Shown here: in pieces, positions 49,272 to 59,123 of the stretch | Layout: each line of letters starts with the position of its first letter | Numbering within the stretch: the first letter of the stretch is position 1 | NCBI RefSeq assembly: GCF_003610375.1 | Contig: NZ_RAPZ01000013.1 | Location: forward strand, 62,001 to 126,000 | Reading direction: 5' to 3' | Source of the DNA: Sphingomonas sp. PP-CC-1A-547 | Lineage (GTDB): Bacteria > Pseudomonadota > Alphaproteobacteria > Sphingomonadales > Sphingomonadaceae | DNA: 64,000 bases | Notes under the pieces: generated by a model | The model's input: the letters and a program-made list of their open reading frames with translations, nothing else | Database searches by the model: none | Told to the model about the DNA's origin: nothing | Program-made: the position numbers and the translations under genes

Positions 49272-51122
49272 TCAACTGGCGTCGGCGCCCCCTGCATCGG
49301 GCGCCAGCAGCGTCAGGATCGCAACCGCGCCTTGTCCCGGCCCTTCGCTTTCCAAACGCAGCGAACCCTGCATCGCGTTCACCGAATTGGCGCACCAGTG
49401 CAGTCCCAGCCCGCCCGACTTGTGCGCGCGCGTCGAGAAGCCCCGGTGAAACAGCGTCGCCGCGACCTCAGGCGTGATCCCCTCGCCATCGTCGCGAATC
49501 TCGATCGTCACACGGCCGTCGCCCTGCTCGATGGCGGTAACGATCGATCCGCTGCCGGTTCCCCGCGCGACGATCGATTCGGCCGCATTGGCGAATAGGT
49601 TGCCGATCACCTGGCTCAGGATCAGCCGGTTCGCCATGACCAGATTGGGTCCCGCGGGAAACCCGAACGCGATCGAAGCGCCGTCTAGATAGCGGACGAT
49701 CGTCGAATTGCGCGCGATGATCGCGGTGACGTCGCATATCTCCAGCGCCGGACGTTCGTGCGCGCCCTGCTGCTGCTGCCCGATGATCTCGAGCACATGA
49801 CCCATCGCCTCGCGGCCGATGCTGAGTTCGTGACGGGTGGATTCGCGATTGGCGGCTTCCGCGTCGATCGCCGCGGTGACGAACGCGGCCAGCTTCTCGC
49901 GGCGTTCGTCGGAAACATCGCCTCGCGCCAGTTCGTCGATTGCCCGATCGAGCGTAGCGCGGTCGATCGGCGGTACCTGCGCGATCTCGCGGCTGAGGAT
50001 CGTGCTGATCGGGTTCAGCGCGTTGCGGACGTTGTGCATCACCGCCACAGCACTCTCGCTCCGCCCGAGATCGAACGACTGCACGCCGATCTGTTCGCGT
50101 AGATCCTTCAACTGCTGCAACATCGCGTTGAAGTTGCGCCCGAGCGAGCCGATCTCGTCGCGCCGCTCGTCCTCTTCGAGCAGCGTAAGCGATCCCGACG
50201 CGCGAACCCGCCGCATATGATTTTCGATGCGCAGCAATGGACGCAGGACGAGTTGCGCAATGAGACGACGCAGCACGATGAGCACGAACAGCAGAAGCAC
50301 GGTGGATCCTGCGATCGCAAACACCAGCACGCGCCTGCCGAGCCGCGTTGCATTACTTGGCACGGCAAACCGGGTTGTTGCCACGGCGCGCCCATCGGCG
50401 CCGATCAGTGGCACGGCAATTGCCGCTCTCGACCCTCGATAGGTCGCCACCTCCGAACTGCTGGAACCGACGTCTAACGTCGCGTCGACACCCAAAGCCT
50501 CCGAAATCTGCTTGGCGGTTATCACGCGCGCGACAACGACATAGTCTAGTTCGGTATCGGCGATGCTCGAACCGTCCATGCGCGCGACGCCGACCGCTGC
50601 GACGCTCTTCCCCAACCGCGCATAGAACCGAGCCGAGCGCCGACCGCCAAGCACGCGTGCGAAGTCGGTACGATCGAGCACCGATACCCACGGCCCCCGC
50701 AGATTCGAACCCGACGATCCACTCCATCCAGCGAGGGCGATACGGCCGTCCACGGCAATCTCGGCGAAACCATCGGCGGGGAGTAGTCGCGTGACCGGCG
50801 CAGCGCGACTATTGGGCGCAAGCTGAGCCCCGGACAGCTTCGCTGCATCGCGGCGATCTCGTGCCTCCGCCTGGACCTCGGCAGCGTATCTGGTCAGCAC
50901 CGCACGTGTCCGTTCGACTTGCCCCGCAATCGCCGCGTCTTCCAGCTTGGTAAAGCTCGGCGTGATGATCGACGCCAGCAACACCGTGATCGCGACTGTC
51001 CCGCACAGCGCGACGCCCGTCATGATCAGCACGAGTTTCGCACCGAGCGACGCAGGCCGCCGCATCTCGCCGAATTGCCGGCCGAGCGTGGCCGGAACGC
51101 GACCCATCCCGACCGTCGGCAT
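49272..51122 (-). CDS. Membrane sensor histidine kinase
   Basis: 616 residues: membrane helices at about 28-54 and 264-285 with a 210-residue periplasmic sensor between them, a HAMP domain to about 340, a phosphorylation helix with His363 (VAVMHNVRNALNPISTI), and an ATPase domain (NLFANAAESI, IEIRDDGEGI, KSGGLGLHWC). The sensor has a helical start and a beta-rich centre resembling CHASE4-type domains. The start overlaps the upstream stop as TGATG, so it is coupled to the REC-GGDEF-EAL gene, its likely partner. The frame continues 315 bases upstream but only as a shadow. Confidence 0.88.
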   Translation of the reverse strand: MPTVGMGRVPATLGRQFGEMRRPASLGAKLVLIMTGVALCGTVAITVLLASIITPSFTKLEDAAIAGQVERTRAVLTRYAAEVQAEARDRRDAAKLSGAQLAPNSRAAPVTRLLPADGFAEIAVDGRIALAGWSGSSGSNLRGPWVSVLDRTDFARVLGGRRSARFYARLGKSVAAVGVARMDGSSIADTELDYVVVARVITAKQISEALGVDATLDVGSSSSEVATYRGSRAAIAVPLIGADGRAVATTRFAVPSNATRLGRRVLVFAIAGSTVLLLFVLIVLRRLIAQLVLRPLLRIENHMRRVRASGSLTLLEEDERRDEIGSLGRNFNAMLQQLKDLREQIGVQSFDLGRSESAVAVMHNVRNALNPISTILSREIAQVPPIDRATLDRAIDELARGDVSDERREKLAAFVTAAIDAEAANRESTRHELSIGREAMGHVLEIIGQQQQGAHERPALEICDVTAIIARNSTIVRYLDGASIAFGFPAGPNLVMANRLILSQVIGNLFANAAESIVARGTGSGSIVTAIEQGDGRVTIEIRDDGEGITPEVAATLFHRGFSTRAHKSGGLGLHWCANSVNAMQGSLRLESEGPGQGAVAILTLLAPDAGGADAS

Positions 51123-53032
51123 CAGTTCAACATTCCGTTGCCCAATTGCCGCGGTGCCGTCGGTCCGTCGCCAGCAATATCGTCTTCGCCGCCGAGATAG
51201 CGCGCGTTTGCCATCTCGAGCGCAACATCCGCGGCAACCGGGCGCGAGTAGAAATAGCCCTGGAAGTGGCTCGCTCCAGCCAGCTTGAGCGCCTGGACCT
51301 GCGCGTCGGTCTCGACGCCTTCCGCAATCACGCCCAGCCCCAGCGCGCGGCCAAGATGGATGATCGAATGCACGATCGCCGCGCTTTCGCGCTCCCGACC
51401 CATCCCATCGATGAACGAGCGGTCGATCTTCAGGCAATCGAGCGCGAACTTGCGGATGTTGTACAGGCTCGAATACCCCGTCCCGAAATCGTCGAGCGCG
51501 ATCCGAAACCCCATCTGGCGCAGCTTGTAGAGCGTTTCCGCAGCGCGTTCGGCATCGTCGAAGATCGCGGTCTCGGTGATCTCGATCTGCAATCGTGCAG
51601 GCTCGATCCCGGCGCGCTCGACGCTCTCCATCATGTGCCCGACGAAATTATGACGGCGAAACTGGCGCGGCGAGAAATTGACCGAGACATACTGACCGGG
51701 CCATTGCTTCAGGACGTCGAGCGCTTCGCCCAGCACCCAGTCGCCCAGCTCGTGGATCAGGTTCGATTCCTCGGCGATCGGAATGAACGTGCTCGGACTC
51801 ATCGCGCCATATTCGTCGGTGTTCCAGCGGATGAGCGCCTCGAAACCGATCACCTCGACCGCGTCGCGCGACACGATCGGTTGATAGACCAAACTCAGTT
51901 CGCCCTTCGCGATCGCCTGGCTCAGCCCACCCTCGACCCGCCGGCGAAAGCGGATGCCTTCGTCCATGCTTTCGTCGAACAGGCGGACGATCCCTCGCCC
52001 ACCACGCTTGGCGTCGTTGAGGGCGAGATCGGACCGTCGCATGACATCCACCGGATCGCGGCCCTGCCCACCCTCGCTGACAACCACGCCCGCCGACGCC
52101 CCGCCCTGCACCGAATTGCCGAACACCTGCAGGCTGACCGAGCACGCCGCGACGACACGCTCGCATGCCATGACGCCCGCCGCCTCGCCGGACGTCTCGA
52201 ACAGGATGCCGAACTCATCCCCGCCGAGCCGGGCCACCAATGCTCCCTCCGGCGCCGATCGTTGCAGAATCGTGCAGATCTCACGGATCAGCGCGTCGCC
52301 TGCCAGATGGCCAAGCGTATCGTTGACCAGCTTGAAGCGATCCAGATCGACCATGACCGTCGCGAACAGTCCCGCCGCACGCGTCCGCTCGGCAAGCGCG
52401 CGCAGGAACGCGAGCCGGTTCGGCGCGTCGGTCAGCGAATCGTGCGTCGCCATATGCACCGCGCGACTCTCGTTCGCCGCAAGCTCGGCGCTCTGCTCTT
52501 CGAGTTGAACAACCTGCGCGGCCAACGTGACGCGGGCCGCCTTCAACTCGCGATCGATTTCCCACCGTTTCGCAAGCGCCGTCGCGGTCTGCGTGACCTC
52601 GGCGACCTCGAACGGCTTGGCGATGTAGAAGATCTTGTCGGCGGGTCCTGCGACCTTGCTGATCTCGATCGGCGAGAAATCGGAAAAGCCGGTAACGATG
52701 ACGAGGTTGATCTCCGGGTCGAGCGCCCGGATGCGCTGCGCCGTCTCGCGCCCGTCGATACCGGGTGGCATGCGGATATCGATGAACGCGACGGCGAAAG
52801 GTTCGCCGTCCGCCAACGCCCGCGCGACGTCCGCGTCCGCGTCCAGTCCTTGGTGCGCATGCGTCAGCACGAAGCCCGCGATGTCCCCGCGGCGCAGATC
52901 GCCGGCGTTCCCTCCAAACAGGTCCGCCGCCATCGCGCCGAGCGCCTCGCCGCTCTCCGATCGCTGACCGGCGAAGCTGCGCCGGTAGCTGTCATGCATC
53001 GCTGGCTCGTCGTCCACGATCAGAATGCGCAT
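51122..53032 (-). CDS. Response regulator with GGDEF and EAL domains (cyclic-di-GMP turnover)
   Basis: 636 residues. Receiver domain 1-160 with VDDEP, phosphoacceptor Asp85 (AFIDIRMPPGIDG) and Lys139; it carries an insertion of about 35 residues between the first helix and second strand. The GGDEF domain has an intact RLGGDEFGIL (270-274) but no RxxD inhibitory site before it. The EAL domain has GFEALIRW (398-400), VNFSPRQF, EITETAIF, LDDFGTGYSSL, LKIDRSFI and EGVET, all the catalytic residues. So both cyclase and phosphodiesterase could be active. It is coupled (TGATG) to the downstream histidine kinase gene, which probably phosphorylates it. Confidence 0.92.
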   Translation of the reverse strand: MRILIVDDEPAMHDSYRRSFAGQRSESGEALGAMAADLFGGNAGDLRRGDIAGFVLTHAHQGLDADADVARALADGEPFAVAFIDIRMPPGIDGRETAQRIRALDPEINLVIVTGFSDFSPIEISKVAGPADKIFYIAKPFEVAEVTQTATALAKRWEIDRELKAARVTLAAQVVQLEEQSAELAANESRAVHMATHDSLTDAPNRLAFLRALAERTRAAGLFATVMVDLDRFKLVNDTLGHLAGDALIREICTILQRSAPEGALVARLGGDEFGILFETSGEAAGVMACERVVAACSVSLQVFGNSVQGGASAGVVVSEGGQGRDPVDVMRRSDLALNDAKRGGRGIVRLFDESMDEGIRFRRRVEGGLSQAIAKGELSLVYQPIVSRDAVEVIGFEALIRWNTDEYGAMSPSTFIPIAEESNLIHELGDWVLGEALDVLKQWPGQYVSVNFSPRQFRRHNFVGHMMESVERAGIEPARLQIEITETAIFDDAERAAETLYKLRQMGFRIALDDFGTGYSSLYNIRKFALDCLKIDRSFIDGMGRERESAAIVHSIIHLGRALGLGVIAEGVETDAQVQALKLAGASHFQGYFYSRPVAADVALEMANARYLGGEDDIAGDGPTAPRQLGNGMLN

Positions 53033-53119
53033 CGATACAGTTCCTCACTGGCCACCGCATCCGTGGCTTGCGGTACGCCAAGTGCCTTCATCGTTACGAA
53101 GGATAGCAACCTAAAGCAG

Positions 53120-54034
53120 TTAAGACGCTGTGAACGATGTTTGTAACTTATGTCCAAGTGCTTGAGCACCCAGCACGATTGCGCCAAGCGGCCCGGCGTT
53201 GTTGCCTAACGCGGGCGGCACGATGAACGTGTCGACCAGCGCGACCTCGGGCAGCGTGATGTACCCGCCGAGGCTGCGCGTCATTGCTGCACGAACACGC
53301 GGGAACAGGTGCGATGCCCCCATCACGCCACCGCCCATGACGATGCGGCGCGGGATGCCGGTGAGCACAAGCGTATGGCAGAGCTGCCCGAGCGCATCGG
53401 CGACGTTATCCCAAACCGGATGCTCCGCAGGCGCTTCGTCGGCGGGAAATCCGATCCGTGCCGCAATGGCCGGTCCCGCGACCAGTCCCTCGATGCACGC
53501 GCCGTGGAATGGGCAATTGCCGATCCAGTCGTCACCCTGGAACCGAGCGGGGCGGATATGCCCGAGTTCGGAATGCGTCAGGCCATCGACCGGCCGGTTG
53601 CCTGCGATCATGCCGGCGCCGACTCCGGTGCCGACCGTGACATAGGCGATGTCCGGCAAACCCTTCGCCGCTCCCCAGAACGCCTCGGCTAGCGCCGCGC
53701 CGACGACGTCGCTGTGAAAGCCGGTCGGCACGCCGTAGCGCCGGCTCAGCCGTCCCGCGATGTCGGTTCCCGCCCAGCCCGGCTTGGGCGTCGAAGTGAT
53801 ATGGCCGTAATCGCCCGAATGGCGATCGATCGAAACCGGCCCGAAGCTCGCGATACCGATCGCCACGAAGCCACTCCACCGGTCGAGCACCGCCTCGATC
53901 GCGGCCAGCGTCTCTTCGGGGCGCGTAGTCGGTATCCGCACGGTTTCCTCGATCTGGTCGGGTCCGCGCGCAAGAATGCAGATGCATTTGGTGCCGCCAA
54001 GTTCGATACCTGCGACCAGCGGTGCTTCCGTCAT
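53120..54034 (-). CDS. ROK-family sugar kinase (fructokinase type)
   Basis: 304 residues. The ATP-binding motif GIELGGTKCICIL, the catalytic Asp region (GFHSDVVGAAL) and the metal site HSELGHIRP with C-P-F-H-G-A-C (NCPFHGACIEGLVAGP) match bacterial ROK fructokinases; unlike the regulator at 11227, the zinc ligands are all kept. There is no DNA-binding domain. ATG 54034 has GGGAG 6 bases upstream; a TTG at 54040 is less likely. It would phosphorylate fructose or mannose in the cytoplasm, which could feed the products of the mannan locus into metabolism, although it is far from it. Confidence 0.88.
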   Translation of the reverse strand: MTEAPLVAGIELGGTKCICILARGPDQIEETVRIPTTRPEETLAAIEAVLDRWSGFVAIGIASFGPVSIDRHSGDYGHITSTPKPGWAGTDIAGRLSRRYGVPTGFHSDVVGAALAEAFWGAAKGLPDIAYVTVGTGVGAGMIAGNRPVDGLTHSELGHIRPARFQGDDWIGNCPFHGACIEGLVAGPAIAARIGFPADEAPAEHPVWDNVADALGQLCHTLVLTGIPRRIVMGGGVMGASHLFPRVRAAMTRSLGGYITLPEVALVDTFIVPPALGNNAGPLGAIVLGAQALGHKLQTSFTAS

Positions 54035-54199
54035 CCTCAACTCCCAACACGTTTACCGCGCCCGCTTCCTTCGCCGACGCCGTCCAGTCAAGAGCAGGTC
54101 GGTTCTGACGATCACGGTGAACGAGGATTTGATCTGCTGTCGATCCGTCCGTTCGTGCGTTATGCCGGTCGAGTTCACCCGAACAGACAGGAATTCCGA

Positions 54200-54808
54200 A
54201 TGGCGAAGAAACCCGCGAAGCTGATCAAGGCGGACACCGATGTTTCGGTCGAGGCACAGCCCCAGTACAAGGTCGAGTATCGCGAGATCCAACCCTTTGG
54301 CACGCTGAAGAGCCTGCCGATCGCACTTGAGGACAATGCCCGTGCCCAGAGCGTCGCGACGCTGAACCAGGTGCTCGCGGACACGATGACGATCCGCGAT
54401 ATGTACAAGAAGCATCACTGGCAGATGTCGGGCGCAACATTTTACCAACTGCATCTGCTGCTCGACAAGCATTACGAAGAGCAGGCAGCACTCGTCGATC
54501 TGATCGCCGAACGCATCATGGCGCTTGGCGGTATCTCGATCGCGATGTCGCACGATGTTGCGGAGATGACGACGATCCCCCGCCCGCCCAAGGGTCGCGA
54601 AGACGTCCCGACGCAGCTTGCGCGCCTGCTCGAAGCGCATGAGATCATCCTGCGTCAGGCCCATGAAGGCGCCGAAGCTGCCGACGAATCAGGTGACGAC
54701 GGCACCAACGATCTGCTGGTGAGCAACATCATCCGCACGCACGAACCGCAGGTGTGGTTCCTGGCAGAGCACCTCGCCGCGACCGAACTGGTCCGCAGCG
54801 ACAAGTAA
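54200..54808 (+). CDS. dps: Dps-type DNA-protecting ferritin
   Basis: 202 residues. The ferritin core includes the inter-subunit ferroxidase ligands in KKHHWQMSGATFYQLHLLLD and KHYEEQAALVDLIAERIMAL. A Lys-rich N-terminal tail of about 45 residues (MAKKPAKLIK) could bind DNA. Dps dodecamers oxidise iron with peroxide and protect DNA in starvation and oxidative stress. ATG 54200 follows AGGAA; the longer frame to 53714 shadows the kinase gene. Followed by a hairpin. Confidence 0.92.
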   Translation: MAKKPAKLIKADTDVSVEAQPQYKVEYREIQPFGTLKSLPIALEDNARAQSVATLNQVLADTMTIRDMYKKHHWQMSGATFYQLHLLLDKHYEEQAALVDLIAERIMALGGISIAMSHDVAEMTTIPRPPKGREDVPTQLARLLEAHEIILRQAHEGAEAADESGDDGTNDLLVSNIIRTHEPQVWFLAEHLAATELVRSDK

Positions 54809-54811
54809 GAT

Positions 54812-54845
54812 TACGGCCACCTCTTCATGCGAAGAGGGGGCCGTA
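54812..54845. terminator. Hairpin between dps and the convergent lipoprotein gene
   Basis: TACGGCCACCTCTTC (54812-54826), loop ATGC, then the complement (54831-54845) with one mismatch, a 15-position stem. The T-content after it is low (CTTTC), so it may act as a weak terminator for both convergent genes. Confidence 0.55.
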
Positions 54846-54889
54846 CTTTCGTTCCGGCAATGCCGTGGGCGATAGCTCGCCCGACGTGC

Positions 54890-55528
54890 TCAGCGCGTGG
54901 CGTTATACTTCAACTGATCGTCGGTGAGCTGGAACCCGACCAGCGCCTCGAAGCTCGCACGCAGCACGGCCTGGCGAACTTCCGGCGTGCTCAGCGGATC
55001 GACCGCAGCGTCCTGATCGCCTGCCTTGCGCTTGCGGGTCAGCTTTTCCCGAACGTCTTCCGGCAAGGTGGCCGCAGCCCGCGATACCGTTGCCGTCGTC
55101 GTGGCCGACGCCGATGCCAGCGCTTGTCCGGCGGCAAAGTGCAACGCCACCCGGCCGATGCGCTTGGCGACAACCGCGCTGCCGCCGCGCACGACGGTGA
55201 TGAAATACGGCAACGTCACGTCGCGCGCCGCCTCGGTCCGCGTCCGACGAGCGCGGATGTCGAACGTCACGTTGGTCACGACCTGGTCGGTCGCATCCGC
55301 GCAGGTCGATCGGACGTTGGTCATGAAGCCGGCGACGTCGATCGCCGCCTGGTCGCGGCTGGTGACCGGATCGAACAGCGTGATGTCGCCGGTCGCTGCC
55401 GGGATCGCCACGGGCGGGCAGACCGAGCGGACTGCGGAAATGCCGCCGGTCGCATCGACTTCGCCCTTGCCGGCGCACCCGCTCAACAAGATCGCACACG
55501 CAGAAACGGCTAGGATAGGGGCTTTCAC
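54890..55528 (-). CDS. Putative lipoprotein, function unknown
   Basis: 212 residues from GTG 55528, which gives a clean lipoprotein signal (MKAPILAVSACAILLSGC, lipobox LLSGC). An in-frame ATG at 55570 would put an extra 14 residues in front. The mature part has further Cys residues (VRSVCPPV, RSTCADAT), a predicted beta-rich middle and a Lys/Arg-rich C-terminal helix (REKLTRKRKAGDQDAAVDPL). I do not recognise a family. It is convergent with dps and divergent from ispH. Confidence 0.7.
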   Translation of the reverse strand: MKAPILAVSACAILLSGCAGKGEVDATGGISAVRSVCPPVAIPAATGDITLFDPVTSRDQAAIDVAGFMTNVRSTCADATDQVVTNVTFDIRARRTRTEAARDVTLPYFITVVRGGSAVVAKRIGRVALHFAAGQALASASATTTATVSRAAATLPEDVREKLTRKRKAGDQDAAVDPLSTPEVRQAVLRASFEALVGFQLTDDQLKYNATR

Positions 55529-55649
55529 GGCGACGCTTACCTTCTCGAACGAGCGAAAGGGCCACCGCATGTCGCAAGCGGCCCCTGTCGCGGCGCACCA
55601 TAGGAACCGGCTATCGTCCAGGCAAGCAATCGCGTAGAGGCGTGGCATC

Positions 55650-56606
55650 ATGAGCCCAATCGACAAGCCGCCGCTCGAACTGTTGATCGCAGCACCCCGA
55701 GGCTTTTGCGCAGGCGTCGACCGCGCAATCCGGATCGTCGAACTGGCGATCGAGAAACACGGGGCGCCGGTCTATGTCCGCCACGAGATCGTCCACAACA
55801 AGTTCGTCGTCGACACGCTGAAGGCGCAGGGCGCGATCTTCGTCGAGGAACTGAACGAGGTACCCGATGGCGCGCCGGTCGTGTTCTCGGCGCACGGCGT
55901 ACCTAAGTCGGTGCCGCTCGATGCACAGAATCGCGGGCTCGAATATCTCGATGCGACCTGCCCTTTGGTGTCGAAGGTCCACCGCCAGGCCGAGCGACTG
56001 GTCGCGCAGGGGCGTCATATCGTCTTCATCGGCCATGCCGGGCATCCCGAGGTGATCGGCACGTTCGGACAGGTTCCGGCGGGCGCGATGTCGCTGATCG
56101 AGACGGTCGAGGACGCCGAAGTGTTCATGCCGATTGATCACACCAACCTCGCCTTCCTGACGCAGACGACTCTGTCGGTCGACGATACCGCTGCCGTCGT
56201 GGCGACGTTGCAGCGCCGCTTCCCGCAAATGTTGCCGCCGCGGGGCGAGGACATTTGCTACGCGACGTCGAACCGCCAGACCGCGGTGAAGGCGATCGCG
56301 CACAGCGTCGATGCGGTGCTGGTGATCGGCGCGCCGAACTCGTCCAACTCGGTGCGGCTGGTCGAGGTCGCCGAGCGCGAGGGTACGCCGGCGATGCTGA
56401 TCCAGCGCGCAAGCGAGCTCGACTGGGATTTTCTGGCGGGCGTCGGCACGCTGGGCATCACGGCCGGCGCTTCGGCGCCTGAATTGCTGGTCCGCGAACT
56501 GGTCGATCGGCTGTCGGAGCGCTTCACGGTGAGCGAGCGCGAAGTCGAGACGAACCGCGAGACGATCGCGTTCAAGCTGCCACGCGGACTGGAGGCGGCC
56601 GCCTAG
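55650..56606 (+). CDS. ispH: 4-hydroxy-3-methylbut-2-enyl diphosphate reductase
   Basis: 318 residues, last enzyme of the MEP isoprenoid pathway, converting HMBPP to IPP and DMAPP with a [4Fe-4S] cluster. The three cluster cysteines are in [26 protein letters not shown] and [12 protein letters not shown], and the substrate-binding histidines include HEIVHNK and SAHGVPK. Start ATG 55650. It is followed immediately by thrB and rnhA, an arrangement I recognise from other sphingomonads and consistent with a single transcript. Confidence 0.96.
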   Translation: MSPIDKPPLELLIAAPRGFCAGVDRAIRIVELAIEKHGAPVYVRHEIVHNKFVVDTLKAQGAIFVEELNEVPDGAPVVFSAHGVPKSVPLDAQNRGLEYLDATCPLVSKVHRQAERLVAQGRHIVFIGHAGHPEVIGTFGQVPAGAMSLIETVEDAEVFMPIDHTNLAFLTQTTLSVDDTAAVVATLQRRFPQMLPPRGEDICYATSNRQTAVKAIAHSVDAVLVIGAPNSSNSVRLVEVAEREGTPAMLIQRASELDWDFLAGVGTLGITAGASAPELLVRELVDRLSERFTVSEREVETNRETIAFKLPRGLEAAA

Positions 56607-56607
56607 C

Positions 56608-57558
56608 ATGGCGGTCTACACGCAGGTATCGGCGGAGGCGCTGGGCGCGTTCCTCGCGCGCTACGATCGGGGCGAACTCCTGTCCGCCAAGGGCATTGCG
56701 GAGGGCGTGCAGAACAGCAACTACCTCGTCGAGACGACCGCCGACCGCTTCATCTTGACGCTGTACGAGGAACGGACGTCGACCGACGACCTGCCGTTCT
56801 TCCTCGACATGCTCGATCATCTCGCGGCCGACGACAATCCAGTACCGCGGGCGTTGCCCGACCGCGATGGCGTGGCGATCCAGCAGCTCGCCGGACGATC
56901 GGCATGCCTGATCGAGTTCCTGACCGGGGTTTCGGTATCGCATCCGACCGCAGCGCAGGCGTTTGCGGCGGGTGCGGCGATGGGGCAGATGCACGCGAGC
57001 CTCGCCAGGTTCGACCAGGTCCGCCCCAACCCGCTCGGCGCGGATACGTGGCGACCGTTCCTGGAGCGCTGCGGCCGCGACATCGACACGATCGAACCGG
57101 GGCTGTTCGACCGAACCGAGGCGGCATTGACGGCGGTCCTGGCGGAATGGCCGCGCGACCTGCCGATGGCGGCGATCCATTCGGACCTGTTTCCCGACAA
57201 CGTGCTGATGCTCGGCGACCGCGTGACCGGGGTGATCGACTTCTATTTCGCCTGCACCGACATCCGCGCCTATGATCTGGCGGTCATGCACACGTCGTGG
57301 GCGTTCGACGGCAATGGCGAGAATTACGACCCGGCGATCGGCAAGGCGCTGATCGACGGCTATGCCAGCCGCTTCCCGCTGTCCGATGCGGAACGCGCCG
57401 CGCTGCCGATCCTGGCGCGGGGCGCCTGCCTGCGGTTCCTGCTGACGCGGGCGTGGGACTGGCTCAACACGCCTGCCGATGCGCTGGTGACGCGCAAGGA
57501 TCCGCTCGCCTATTGGCGGCGGCTCGAGACGTATCTCAAGGACGACCTGTTTGCATGA
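56608..57558 (+). CDS. thrB: Homoserine kinase, APH-fold type
   Basis: 316 residues of the aminoglycoside-phosphotransferase fold, the form of ThrB found in proteobacteria (not the GHMP type). [20 protein letters not shown] is the nucleotide/Gly-rich start, and [18 protein letters not shown] with [13 protein letters not shown] carries the catalytic Asp and metal ligands. Makes O-phosphohomoserine for threonine synthesis. It begins one base after the ispH stop and its own stop overlaps the rnhA start (ATGA). Confidence 0.94.
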   Translation: MAVYTQVSAEALGAFLARYDRGELLSAKGIAEGVQNSNYLVETTADRFILTLYEERTSTDDLPFFLDMLDHLAADDNPVPRALPDRDGVAIQQLAGRSACLIEFLTGVSVSHPTAAQAFAAGAAMGQMHASLARFDQVRPNPLGADTWRPFLERCGRDIDTIEPGLFDRTEAALTAVLAEWPRDLPMAAIHSDLFPDNVLMLGDRVTGVIDFYFACTDIRAYDLAVMHTSWAFDGNGENYDPAIGKALIDGYASRFPLSDAERAALPILARGACLRFLLTRAWDWLNTPADALVTRKDPLAYWRRLETYLKDDLFA

Positions 57559-58019
57559 CTGACGAAGCTCCCGTTTCCATCACCAAGGTCGAGATCTTCA
57601 CCGACGGCGCATGCAAGGGCAATCCGGGCCCCGGCGGCTGGGGCGCGGTGATCCGCATGGGCGCGCATGAGAAGGAATTGTCGGGCGGCGAGACGCCGAC
57701 GACCAACAACCGGATGGAGATGACCGCGGCGATCGAGGCGCTCAACGCGCTGACCCGGCCGTGCGCGGTGACGCTGTATACCGACAGCAAATACGTAATG
57801 GACGGACTCACCAAGTGGGTGAAGGGATGGCAGCGCAATGGCTGGAAGACCGCCGACAAGAAGCCGGTGAAGAACGCCGAGCTGTGGCACGCACTGCTCG
57901 CGGCGGTGGCGCGGCACAAGATCGAGTGGCAGTGGGTCAAGGGTCACGCCGGCCACCCGGAAAACGAACGCGCCGACAAGCTGGCGAGCGATGCCGCGGT
58001 CGCTGCCGGGCGTAAGTAG
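57555..58019 (+). CDS. rnhA: Ribonuclease HI
   Basis: 154 residues, the normal size. Catalytic carboxylates are in [42 protein letters not shown] and [17 protein letters not shown], and the basic handle ([17 protein letters not shown]) is present. It removes RNA from RNA-DNA hybrids. Start ATG overlaps thrB by 4 bases. It is convergent with the DadA-like gene with 3 bases between stops. Confidence 0.96.
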   Translation: MTDEAPVSITKVEIFTDGACKGNPGPGGWGAVIRMGAHEKELSGGETPTTNNRMEMTAAIEALNALTRPCAVTLYTDSKYVMDGLTKWVKGWQRNGWKTADKKPVKNAELWHALLAAVARHKIEWQWVKGHAGHPENERADKLASDAAVAAGRK

Positions 58020-58022
58020 AAG

Positions 58023-59123
58023 CTAGAACCGCCCGGGCGAATAGCGGGCGGGATCGATCGCCGCGACCGCGGGGTCGGGACTGACGCCGAGCAGCAGGCT
58101 GGCGGCGAGCAACGCAGCCGCGGGGGCGGTCTGGATACCGAAGCCCCCCTGCCCCGCGCACCAGAAGAAGCCGGGCACGTCGCAGTCGAAACCATAGATC
58201 GGCAGGCGATCGGGCGCGAACGTCCGCAGGCCCGCCCAGCGTCGCTCGACCGCCGCGACTCGCCAGTCGACGACCTGCTCGAACCGATCGATCGCGATCG
58301 CGACGTCGATCTCCTCAGGGGCGGCGTCGCACGGGTCCGTCGGCGTCTCGTCGTGCGGGCTGAGCCACAACCGACCGCCGGGCTCGGGCTTGAAATAGAA
58401 GTGCCCGCCGAGGTCGGCGACGTGCGGCATCCCGTCAGGCGCGCCGGGATCGGTGCGCATTTGCACCATCGTCCGACGATACGCCTGCAGACCTAGCGGG
58501 CGCACGCCGGCCCGCGCTGCGACCGTATCCGCCCAGGCCCCGGCAGCGTTGACGATCGTCCTTGCCTGGAACGCACCTGCCTTTGTCTCGATCGTCCATA
58601 TCCCGGCGGCACGAGCCGCCCCCGCAAACGCCGCATCGGTTACGAAGACCGCGCCGGAACGGCGCGCGGTGGCGATGCTTTCGGCGTGGAGCGCGGCGAC
58701 GTTGATATAGGCACAGGTCGCCTCCTGCACCCCGAGCGTCCATTCCGGGCGAAGGCCGGGCACGAAGGCGGCGGGATCGACCCGGTCCAGGCGCACGTCG
58801 CTATCCGCGAACTCGGCAAGAAACCCGTCCATCGCCGATTCGTCTTCGGCGCGGCCGATGTGGAGCGAGCCCAACGGAGCCAGATGGCCGCCTGCATGCA
58901 ACAATGGCCCGGACGCGGTGGTCAGCGGCTGGATATCCGGCCCGCCGTAAGTTTCCGACCAAAAGGCCGCCGAGCGACCCGTCGCGTGATAGCCCGGCGC
59001 GTCCTCCGCCTCCAGGACGAGCACGCGCGCCTGCGACCCGATCGCCGCGGCTAGGCTCGCCCCCGCCATGCCCGCGCCGACGATCGCGATGTTGTACACG
59101 CCCGTCACCGTCAGGCCACGCAC
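58023..59123 (-). CDS. FAD-dependent oxidoreductase, DadA/GlpD-like (DAO family)
   Basis: Up to 366 residues. N-terminal FAD motif YNIAIVGAGMAGASLAAAIG, the GRSAAFWSETYG region and the C-terminal GFFWCAGQGGFGIQTAPAAAL are typical of glycine/D-amino acid oxidases, which deaminate small amines or amino acids. No membrane segment. There is no convincing ATG; GTG codons at 59123, 59108 and 59099 are all possible, and 59099 would start right before the FAD motif. The end at 59123 is the longest choice and overlaps the upstream hydrolase by 13 bases. Substrate unknown. Confidence 0.82.
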   Translation of the reverse strand: MRGLTVTGVYNIAIVGAGMAGASLAAAIGSQARVLVLEAEDAPGYHATGRSAAFWSETYGGPDIQPLTTASGPLLHAGGHLAPLGSLHIGRAEDESAMDGFLAEFADSDVRLDRVDPAAFVPGLRPEWTLGVQEATCAYINVAALHAESIATARRSGAVFVTDAAFAGAARAAGIWTIETKAGAFQARTIVNAAGAWADTVAARAGVRPLGLQAYRRTMVQMRTDPGAPDGMPHVADLGGHFYFKPEPGGRLWLSPHDETPTDPCDAAPEEIDVAIAIDRFEQVVDWRVAAVERRWAGLRTFAPDRLPIYGFDCDVPGFFWCAGQGGFGIQTAPAAALLAASLLLGVSPDPAVAAIDPARYSPGRF

